DNA from: Pseudorasbora parva
Lineage: Eukaryota > Chordata > Actinopteri > Cypriniformes > Gobionidae
Reading direction: 5' to 3'
DNA: 64,000 nucleotides
Assembly (NCBI RefSeq): GCF_024679245.1
Contig: NC_090174.1
Location: forward strand, 21,936,524-22,000,523
This document shows, piece by piece, positions 55,800 to 64,000 of this stretch. The stretch's first letter is position 1; the number at the start of each line of letters is the position of its first letter. Both the position numbers and the translations under genes were made by a program. The notes beneath the pieces were generated by a model. It made no database searches. It was given only the letters and a program-made list of their open reading frames with translations, and was not told where the DNA came from.

Positions 55800-56070
55800 A
55801 TTTCAATCACACTTTAGTTTAGGGTCCAGTTTTTATTATTAACTGTTTTTTGCCTCAATAAACTCCTAGTTGCTACTTATTAACAGTTATTAAGGAAGTT
55901 GTGAAGTTTAGGCATGGGGTATGATTAAGGGATGTAGAATATTGTCATGCATAATAATCCATTAATATGTGCTTTACACAAAGTGCCAATAAAAGCTAAT
56001 ATCCAAGTAATAAATGCATGCTTATAAGCAACCAGTTAATAGTAAGAATCGGACCCTAAAATGAAGTGCT
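55800..56070. repeat. MITE with TTTAGGGTCC termini
   Basis: Left end CACTTTAGTTTAGGGTCCAG and right end CGGACCCTAAAATGAAGTG are inverted repeats about 265 bp apart. The interior contains CTCAATAAACTCCTAGTTG and TAAGCAACCAGTTAATAGTA. It is a dispersed non-coding repeat just after the stop codon region of the ENTREP-like gene and may lie in its 3' UTR. Confidence 0.6.
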
Positions 56071-56810
56071 TTCATTATTTCTCACAAGATGTTCTTAAGA
56101 AATGTATTGTTTATTATTACTGAATATGAGGAGGCTCATCTGAATTTTATGGGTGAAAAATACTATCCAAATCCCCCCTGAATTAAACAAATTTAAAATC
56201 TGACTGTTGTCTTGTTTTTTTTGTTTCAATTGACATTTCAAACGTGTAGGATAAACTTCGGTTACACTTTATTTTAAGGGGGCGTAGATGCATTGTACTT
56301 ACTCAAGTACTGAATAATATTAATTAACTTACTTAACTTATGTGCTTACTATAGAGTTAGGGTTATTTTCTTGTAATTATGCATAATTTACTATTATTAC
56401 TATAGTAAGTACACGTACACTGTAATTTGTTTGTTGTTTTTAACTTTAAGTAACCTAGTTGCCTTAAAATTGTGAGTTTATTGAAATTAAAAATTTGAGT
56501 TGATACAATGAAGGAAATTTGTTTAATAAATAGAAACTCAAAATATTATTGTATCTGAACCACATAAAAAATTTGATAAACCACGAAAATAGCACTATTT
56601 GGCATGTTTCACTGCATCATCACAAATAAAACACACACAATTACCCAATATACAAAATCTTTTAATCATATTTTAATAAAGGTTGTCGAATCTCAATTTT
56701 TCATTGTATTAACTCAAATTTTTAATTTCAATGAACTCAAAATTTTAAGGCAACCAGGTAACTTTTGGCAAACAGTGTAGTAACATGTAACTACATCACC
56801 TTAAAATAAG

Positions 56811-57138
56811 CACTGCAAAAAATGTTTTTCTTACTTAGTATTTTTGTCCTGTTTCTAGTCCAAACATCTAAATATTCTTACATTAAGAAGTATTTACTAG
56901 ACAAGCAAAAGTAATTGTCTTGTTTTGGGGAAAAGTTTTTGCATAAAAATAAGCAAAATAATCTGCCAGTGGGGTAAGCATTTTGCTTAAAAATTCTTAA
57001 TTTTGAGTTATTTTTCCCCAAAACAAGACAATAATTTTTTACTTATTGTCTAGTAAATGTTTCTTAATGTAAGAATATTTAGAAATTTTGACTAGAAACA
57101 AGACAAAAATACTAAGTAAAAAAAGCATTTTTGCAGTG
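56811..57138. mobile_element. Foldback MITE with about 150-bp arms
   Basis: The left arm starts CACTGCAAAAAATGTTTTTC and the right arm ends with its complement GCATTTTTGCAGTG. The arms stay complementary through TCTAGTCCAAACATCTAAAT and GTCTTGTTTTGGGGAAAA, almost to the centre, so nearly the whole 328 bp can fold on itself. Non-coding; similar in style to Angel-type foldback elements. Confidence 0.7.
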
Positions 57139-57169
57139 AGGTGTTACCTAAACGTCTCGAATTATACGC

Positions 57170-57625
57170 TACTGTTCAGAAGTTTAGGGTCAGTAAGATT
57201 TTTTTTTATTATTAATAATTAATGCTTTTATTCAGTAAGGATGCATAAAGAGATCAAAAGTGACAGTAAAGACATTTATAGTGAAAAAGTTTTACATTTC
57301 AAATGAATTAAATATAATTTGTTCTTTTGAACGTTCTATTCATCAAAAATATATATATTTCATAAAAATATTAAACGGCACTAATGTTTCAAACACTGAT
57401 AACAATAAGAAAAGACCATTTAAAATAAGAATTTCTTGAGCACCAAAAATCAGCATATTAGAATGATTTCTAAAGGATCATGTGCCACTGAAGACTGGAG
57501 TAGTGATGCTGAAAATTCAGCTTTGCATCAAAGGAATATAATTAAAAAAAAATCACTATTACTATTTTTACTGTATTTGTAATTAGATAAATGCAGTTTT
57601 AGTGAGCATAAGAGCATGAAAAATC
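57170..57625. repeat. Dispersed cyprinid-type repeat (CAGAAGTTTAGGGTCAG family)
   Basis: Contains ACTGTTCAGAAGTTTAGGGT, TTCAGTAAGGATGCATAAAG and CACTGAAGACTGGAGTAGTG in the same order as the related copies at 40070 and 28830. Non-coding. Confidence 0.55.
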
Positions 57626-58143
57626 AGTAACACTATTTTATTGTCCTTGGTACAGTAAATTGTGTATAATTACATGCAACTAACTAGTAAATACATGACA
57701 TAGTTGATCATTATTACTCTGTACTAAAATATATAACTACACTGTAACAACGACGCCTTAAAATAAAGACTAACCCAAAAAATCTTCCAATCTATTGAGC
57801 AGTATAGTGTGTATTTTAGCACACTCTCTTGTTTGGGGTAAATACACAACAGCTACCATTTTGGGACGATGACCAGGACCAGTAAGTGAAAATCATGCTG
57901 AGCGTGTGCGAGATGAAAGAGACATTCTAGTGATGTACGCTCTCAGTAGTTGGTTTAATGTTGCAAATACTGTTACAAACATTCCTGCTATGGTAAAGGA
58001 ATGTGTCTAAATAGTTCAATCACAGAGAAGCTAGCAAATAAATAAACATTGCTATTGCTTTACAGAAAGTGTGTTTTTACTTTTAGACAATGACAAACAT
58101 ATAATTGTAATTACATTCAGAGCAAGTGCATTATAAATACTAA

Positions 58144-58467
58144 TCAAACCCACAGTTTCTTTTCTACTTCAGTTCTTCTAACCGCACGTACTGCCGAGGC
58201 CTTGCGTTCTACAGTCTTGAGGTGGGAATCTGTTGAATCCGTCCAATACTCTGCACATCCCGGGTTACATATGTACACTGATATTTCATACCTGGTGTCA
58301 TTAATAACACATTGAGCCCCTTGTTTTGCTTCTCCATCATTATATAAATTAAATCCATCACTCATTAAAGCTTGTACATTATTCTGAGGCAGAAGTCTGG
58401 GGCATTGGGTTAACATTACAGCCCAAAACATATCCGTCTTAACAGCTGAAGTGACTAGCACTGTCAC
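58144..58467 (-). other. Unassigned 107-codon open frame
   Basis: A minus-strand frame reads with normal-looking composition (for example GFNLYNDGEAKQGAQCVIND and RYEISVYICNPGCAEYWTD) and ends with a stop. No domain was recognised, and no splice acceptor or promoter was established. It lies between the convergent ENTREP-like and apba1-like genes. It could be a fragment of a mobile element, a small gene or chance. Confidence 0.25.
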
Positions 58468-58469
58468 TC

Positions 58470-61118
58470 TTGCTTCTCAGTATAAAACTGCACAGTCTTT
58501 TACAATAAACATGGGGGGAAAAAATGCTATGGTGGTAGCAGATCAATTGTGGCAAAAGTTATGCAGCCTGTGGATTTAAATCATGACATGATGATGCCCC
58601 TTAAAAACAAATCTTAAATAGTAGCACATTGGTGTCAAAGACTTCTGCACAGTTCATTATTGTACACATGGTATATAGTCGTTGGATATACTGTATATAT
58701 TACGCTATATGTAAATAAATATAATATATATATGAAAGTGTCTAGCTGGTTTTATTTGATGAAGAAGTCATTTGTAATCACACATCACACTCACGACAAG
58801 AATAAATAGCAATGCATACAAAAAGATCATGCTTCACATAAAGCAAAAAAAACAAAACATGAGGCCCTTCCTCAGTGTTAATGACTTTTGATTCAGTTAG
58901 TAAAAGAATACAGTGCTGATGAGGTCAGAATGGGGGTGAAGTTCACATTTTAAGCAACGGGAAGTACCTTTTCTTCAGCGGCACAATTAACATCTGTATC
59001 GATACAGATTCAACACTGCAGAAATGTCATCATATTGTGAAATAATCTACATTGCTATCAATCGTTTGATCACTTTTCAAATGTGTGCGTTCTCAAAAGA
59101 ATCCCAGGCAACGCGCAAGTACACTTGATGGTAAAATAGGGGGAGAGTGGTTAATAATTCATTGCAATAAGCTTCTCATGAGACATTTTCTGCTTGCTTT
59201 TTCTTCAAATGCAAAATCACATACGCAGTGATATTTACCAGACTTCAGACGGTCTCTAATAATTAATAATGATGTGCCAAAGCATGCTAAGGTTCTTACA
59301 CAGATGGTACTATATTGTTTGTCAGAGAGGGCAAACAGTCAGTTTTCTATCGGTTTATGTTGAGATGCTCTATACTAAAACAGTATGGATACTGGTATCC
59401 AAATTAGAGTCATACACACTTGCGAATCCAGCTCAAATGTACCAGGCCGAAGCTTTCTAAGAGTGAATACAGTTATGTTAAGACACATTCTGTTCTTAAG
59501 TGGAAAAAGAACACTGAGTGAAAAAGTAGCACGCATGAATTAAACATTAAGTTAATAAAAAAAGACATTAATGAAAAAACCCATCCTGAAAATGTCAAAC
59601 TTTTTTTCAAGTATAAATGTTTAAAAGAAAACGCTACCAATATGGGCATATTTCATTTGCATTATTTCATTTACAGATGCTTATTAAGACAAAAAGGAAG
59701 GTTTTCTGTGCGTAAAAATAAGGAATGCAGTCATAACAACAAAAAATATATTGCACATCAATGTAAAAAAAAGCAGTAAAACAACACAACGGTTAATTTT
59801 AGTATGCTTCCCCCTGACTGTAATATGTGTATGTATATTTAAAGAGGTTGTCCAAAACGTGTCCCATTCAAGCAATCTTAATTATTCTCAAATCTTCAAA
59901 TGCACCTCCATATATTTCCAAAACACTGTCTTTTCTTTTTTTGTTCATAATATGGCATTATCATTCTGTAAGGCATTTTATCCACAATTTCCATGTTCTA
60001 CTATATATACTCTTAAGTGTACTAGACATTCCCATCGAATTATCCACCACGGATGAACCAAAAAGGTAATTGTCATTTTGATAGGAACTGTGTTTAAAAA
60101 AAACCTTTTCGCATGACTCGATGGTTTGGTCCATGTCTAAGCAAACAGGATGCAGAATTTGAATTTTGGGTTTCATGTTTTTTTTTAAAATCAATTACTA
60201 TTTTTAGAAACATTAAATAACATTAATAATGTTGAAATATGTGTTGAAATGTATAAGTATTTCACTATATTTAATATATTAACTTTAATTTTATGGAACA
60301 TCATTGAAAAACACTTAATTTCCCAGAGTGCTCTAGTTTGCTTACAACAGTATCCAGTCAAAAGATGTTAATATTAACAAGTTGTCAAAGTACATTTTGT
60401 AGCGCTATATGGCAAAATTACAATTTTGGTGGCTGTGTTAAAGCGATAGTTCACCCAAAAAAGAAAATTCAGGCATCATTTACTTACCCTTAAGTTGTTC
60501 CAAACCTGTATGAATGTCTTTGTTCTGCTGAACACAAAGGAAGATATTTAGAATAATTTTTGTATCCAACCATTCACTACTATAGTATTTGTCCCCCCCA
60601 TTATGGTAGTCAATGGCTGCTGAGATCTGCTTGGTTACAAACATTTGTCCAAATATCTTCTTTTGTGTTCAGCAGAACAAATACATTCATATTGGTTTTG
60701 AATTTTTTTTACTAAATAGCAAAAAAATTGCCCCCTTAACCGAAAGTTTAATCAGTTAAGAAAACCACATTCTACATATCAGGAAATATTTAGACATAAT
60801 TTATTTAGTAACTGCTTAATGCCTTTGAATTTGCAATTCAGTACATTTATTTTCCTATCATTCCCATTCAAATTCAACATCCTGAAAAGTTCTGACCAAT
60901 TCAACTCAAACTCCATTTCATGAATTAAAAGAATCAGTTTGCTATTTTTCACCCTATTCCTCAGACTAACAGCTGCCCTTAAATTAAAGGTGGAATTAAA
61001 ACACTTGATGGCCGCCAAGCTCGGATAAACAGCAAAAAAGAATGGTAAGGCAAACTCCTCTTTGTACACCTAATGCTCAGATCACACAAGTATACTTTTG
61101 TCACCCACAAACCACTGC

Positions 61119-61158
<40 letters not shown>

Positions 61159-61439
61159 CTGGTTTCATGTTGTGATGGGACTCTTTAAATATTTCTCACA
61201 CTCTCTCTCTGCTTCATTCCAGTGCACACAGAGAGAGGAATGACACAGCACTCACAGACAACAGAAAAGAACAGATGAAGAGCTCAGGGGAGGCAGTGAA
61301 GTCATGGAGAGCCATGTTGAGCAGAGCTTCAGTGGATTCAATCACACAGTCACCAGTCCACAGGCCTGACACTTTCACATCAAGATTAAGGTTATATCTG
61401 GTGACAACGGGGCAGGAGGCTTGAGAAAGCGTTGTAGCT
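58470..61439 (-). other. Probable apba1-like 3' UTR and flanking sequence
   Basis: This stretch follows the apba1-like stop codon (61440-61442) on the minus strand and holds no recognised coding exon. Several minus-strand AATAAA signals exist, one near 58752. A repeat of the AGGGATAGTTCACCC family (from 60435) and a (GT)n tract (61119-61156) are inside. The extent of the UTR is inferred from position only. Confidence 0.4.
60435..60720. repeat. Repeat of the AGGGATAGTTCACCC family
   Basis: TTAA is followed by AGCGATAGTTCACCCAAAA, then CATTTACTTACCCTTAAGTT and CCAAACCTGTATGAATGTCT. An inner complement of the middle part (TTTTGTGTTCAGCAGAACAA) follows. The right terminus is eroded. Confidence 0.6.
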
Positions 61440-61511
61440 TTAGATGTAAACAGGTTGCTCCTGGGCTGTTAACAAGCGGTACATGGCAGCCGGCATAGTC
61501 TTCATGTGAAT
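61440..61511 (-). CDS. apba1: Terminal coding exon of APBA1/Mint1-like adaptor
   Basis: On the minus strand, after the acceptor TTCTAAACAG, 24 codons read [23 protein letters not shown] and stop (TAA at 61440-61442). The [10 protein letters not shown] block and the PVYI end are the C-terminus of Mint/X11 (APBA) proteins. APBA1 carries a phosphotyrosine-binding domain and two PDZ domains, and its C-terminal PVYI folds back onto PDZ1. The sequence looks closer to APBA1 than to APBA2 (recalled as MFRLLTGQETPLYI). The remaining exons must lie to the right of the window. Human APBA1 adjoins FAM189A2/ENTREP1, matching the arrangement here. Confidence 0.8.
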   Translation of the reverse strand: MHMKTMPAAMYRLLTAQEQPVYI

Positions 61512-62158
61512 CTGTTTAGAATGGGGCAAAACGTGACAGTTCAATTGCACACAAGTGACCGCAAAAAGCATTTGAACACTCAAACCAAGCGTGAAAATTC
61601 ATTAGTGTGAATTAGTGGTAAACGATATGACCGAAAACGTATTGCACAATTTTATTTCACAATAACAATACATATTACAATATAGTTTTTTTCTATTTCA
61701 TTTTTGTTAATAAATTACAAACAATGAACTTTAAAAGTGCACTATGTAACTTTTTCCGTCTTCTGGAGGGCGCCTATTCAAAACAAAGGCATAGTTTGAT
61801 GACGCCAAATTTAAGCTCAGAATCTTGAGGCATGTGTTTTTCACCTCACAGCCGGTAAAAAAGAATCGGGATAGGACTCGGGCAGAAATCAAGTTCATTG
61901 ATGCTGTTATTAAAGTTACTGTAATTACGAAGCAGAGCAGGACCGAGTGCTGTGGGAGCTGAGCACGGCCGCTGGAGCGATTGTTAGTTAGATAAACGTA
62001 ACGAATGCCTTACATGCAGCGGAACTTTTATTAAGCCACAGTCGCGGGCACCATTTCCACTTTTCCGGTCATGAGTATGAGGTAACGCAGCTCTGTTTAT
62101 CATACTAGATACATTGAGTGTGTTGAAAATCATGTTATGACGTTATGTTCGCTCAGCG

Positions 62159-63448
62159 GCAAAATTATTCGGGCCCCTTTACTTTCAGTGCAGCAAACTC
62201 TCTCTAGAAGTTCAGTGAGGATCTCTGAATGATCCAATGTTGACCTAAATGACTAATGATGATAAATAGAATCCACTTGTGTGTAATCAAGTCTCCGTAT
62301 AAATGCACCTGCACTGTGATAGTCTCAGAGGACCGTTTAAAACGCAGAGAGCATCATGAAGAACAAGGAACACACCAGGCAGGTCCGAGATACTGTTGTG
62401 GAGAAGTTTAAAGCCGGATTTGGATACAAAAAGATTTCCCAAGCTTTAAACATCCCAAGGAGCACTGTGCCAGTGATAATATTGAAATGGAAGGAGTATC
62501 AGACCACTGCAAATCTACCAAGACCTGGCCGTCCCTCTAAACTTTCAGCTCATACAAGGAGAAGACTGATCAGAGATGCAGCCAAGAGGCCCATGATCAT
62601 TCTGGATCAACTGCAGAGATCTGCAGCTGAGGTGGGAGACTCTGTCCATAGGACAACAATCAGTCGTATACTGCACAAATCTGACCTTTATGGAAGAGTG
62701 GCAAGAAGAAAGCCATTTCTTAAAGATATCCATAAAAAGTGTCGTTTAAAGTTTGCCACAAGCCACCTGGGAGACACACCAAACATGTGGAAAAAGGTGC
62801 TCTGGTCAGGTGAAACCAAAATTGAACTTTTAGGCAACAATGCAAAACGTTATGTTTGGCGTAAATGCAACACAGCTCATCACCCTGAACACACCATCCC
62901 CACTGTCAAACATGGTGGTGGCACCATCATGGTTTGGGCCTGCCTTTCTTCAGCAGGGACAGGGAAGATGGTTAAAATTGATGGGAAGATGGATGGAGCC
63001 AAATACAGGACCATTCTGGAAGAAAACCTGATGGAGTCTGCAAAAGACCTGAGACTGGGATGGAGATTTGTCTTCCAACAAGACAATGATCCAAAACATA
63101 AAGCAAAATCTACAATGGAATGGTTTAAAAATAAACATATCCAGGTGTTAGAATGACCAAGTCAAAGTCCAGACCTGAATCCAATCGAGAATCTGTGAAA
63201 AGAACTGAAAACTGCTGTTCACAAACGCTCTCCATCTAACCTCACTGAGCTCGAACTGTTCTACAGGGAGTAATGGGCAAAAATTTCAGTCTCTCGATGT
63301 GCAAAACTGACAGAGACACACCCCAAGTGACTTACAGCTGTAATCGCAGCAAAAGGTGGCGCTACAAAGTATTAACTTAAGGGGCCGGCCGAATAATTTT
63401 GCACGCCCAATTTTTCAGTTTTTGATTTGTTAAAAAAGTTTGAAATAT
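62159..63448 (+). mobile_element. Tc1-like transposon lacking outer terminal repeats
   Basis: Same family as 1402-3016. It starts GCAAAATTATTCGGGCCCCT, already inside the inner repeat, and ends after TGTTAAAAAAGTTTGAAATA. The outer ~150 bp of both ends, including CAGTGCCTTGC, are absent, so it cannot be mobilised. Confidence 0.8.
62356..63380 (+). pseudogene. Tc1-like transposase with late nonsense codons
   Basis: From ATG 62356 the frame gives a full N-terminal helix-turn-helix (KNKEHTRQVRDTVVEKFKAG, FGYKKISQALNIPRSTV), a GRPSKLS linker and the core SGETKIELL (first Asp changed to Gly) and [12 protein letters not shown] (second Asp). A TGA at 63154-63156 replaces the usual Trp codon before [11 protein letters not shown], with another TGA after IENL and a TAA further on. 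The catalytic Glu is beyond the first stop. Non-functional, but its N-terminus shows what is broken in the copy at 1402. Confidence 0.85.
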
Positions 63449-63515
63449 ATATATACCACTGGCCTAGTGGTTTTTGGATATTTTACTGCAAAGATTTTAC
63501 ATATTGCAGCTTTAA

Positions 63516-63806
63516 AGGGTTAGCTCACCCAAAAATGAAACTGATGTCATTAACTCCTCACCCTAATGTTGTTCCACACCCGTAAGACCTCCGTTCATCT
63601 TCAGAACACAGTTTAAGATATTTTATATTTAGTCCGAGAGCTTATCTAAGTGTATGCACACTATACTGACCATGTCCAGAAAGGGAATAAAAACATCATC
63701 AAAGTAGTCCATATCAGTTGGTTAATTAGAATCTCTTGAAGCATCGAAAATACATTTTGGTCCAAAAATAACAAAAACTACGACTTTATTCAGAGATTCA
63801 AGAGAT
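63516..63806. repeat. Repeat of the AGGGATAGTTCACCC family, edge copy
   Basis: Starts AGGGTTAGCTCACCCAAAAA directly after the TTAA that ends the previous element, so the two share one TTAA. The body CTCACCCTAATGTTGTTCCA CACCCGTAAGACC matches the family. The right part runs into a tetranucleotide repeat. Confidence 0.55.
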
Positions 63807-63943
63807 ACCAACCAACCAACCCACCAACCAACCAACCAACACACCCAACCAACCAACCATCCATCCATCCATCCATCCATCCATCCATCCATCCATCCAT
63901 CCATCCATCCATCCATCCATCCATTCATCCATCCATCCATCTA
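63807..63943 (+). repeat. (CCAA)n/(CCAT)n tetranucleotide repeat
   Basis: CCAA units to about 63858, then CCAT units with few changes. All open frames through it are repeat artefacts. Confidence 0.95.
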
Positions 63944-64000
63944 TCAAACGGATCAATAGTCCATAGATATTAAGGCACTTTCAAAATAAGTCAATGGGGT

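Larger units (their letters stand above)
61735..63511. mobile_element. TTAA-flanked element (AAGTGCACTATG family) carrying a Tc1 copy
   Basis: Begins AAGTGCACTATGTAAC after TTAA (61731-61734) and ends TTACATATTGCAGCT before TTAA (63512-63515). Its first 420 bp and last 60 bp parallel the element at 14139-14820. A truncated Tc1-like copy (62159-63448) occupies the middle, and about 180 bp of the host element are missing at that point. Confidence 0.75.

Noticed and set aside
63722..63940. Trp/Met/Asp/Gly-repeat open frame on the minus strand
   Set aside because: Pure product of the CCAT/CCAA tetranucleotide repeat.
1..64000. CRISPR arrays, tRNA genes, phage or bacterial operons
   Set aside because: No regularly spaced direct repeats with unique spacers, no cloverleaf-type sequences and no prokaryotic gene layout were seen.

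Overview
This window is vertebrate nuclear DNA, most likely from a cyprinid-type teleost. It has split genes with GT/AG introns, many Tc1-, hAT- and TTAA-type DNA transposons, Rex1/L2-type LINE tails, a 5S-derived SINE and long (GT)n tracts. No bacterial-style operons, CRISPR arrays or tRNA/rRNA genes were seen. Exon calls come from reading splice sites and checking that codon phases join. Family names come from recognised protein motifs; no database was searched.

Host genes from left to right: (1) about 3.3-3.9 kb, plus: three consecutive phase-0 exon-like blocks of an unrecognised gene, one with an in-frame TAG. (2) about 5.5-23.3 kb, minus: a ccdc158 orthologue (coiled-coil protein), with ten well-supported exons, a likely eleventh at 23.2 kb and a probable last exon near 5.73-5.80 kb. 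It has an in-frame TGA in one exon and a probable frameshift at the C-terminus; the N-terminal half was not found. (3) 25.0-55.3 kb, plus: a complete 11-exon ENTREP/FAM189-family gene (551 codons from the preferred Met) with four membrane segments and two PPxY motifs. It is head-to-head with ccdc158. (4) 61.44-61.51 kb, minus: the terminal coding exon of an apba1-like (Mint/X11) gene. ENTREP1 (FAM189A2) and APBA1 are neighbours in human, so the central gene is probably entrep1.

Most remaining DNA is mobile elements, many nested. Tc1-like elements lie at 1.4-3.0, 6.8-8.1, 10.7-11.8, 13.2-15.3, 30.6-31.1, 31.4-32.3, 32.8-35.6, 44.8-48.8 and 62.2-63.4 kb. Only the 32.8-35.6 kb copy keeps an uninterrupted full-length transposase and both terminal repeats. 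At least nine non-autonomous elements with TTAA at one or both ends (piggyBac-style targets) form six terminal-repeat families; one carries a broken THAP zinc-finger coding remnant. A Tc1 copy at 45-48 kb was hit by a hAT element (8-bp duplication), which was hit by a second hAT element (8-bp duplication), which contains a (GT)n minisatellite. At 51.7-53.0 kb there is a compact LTR element with apparently identical 317-bp LTRs, a primer-binding-like site and a 5-bp target duplication, but no recognisable gag/pol: a recent TRIM-like insertion in intron 10 of entrep1.
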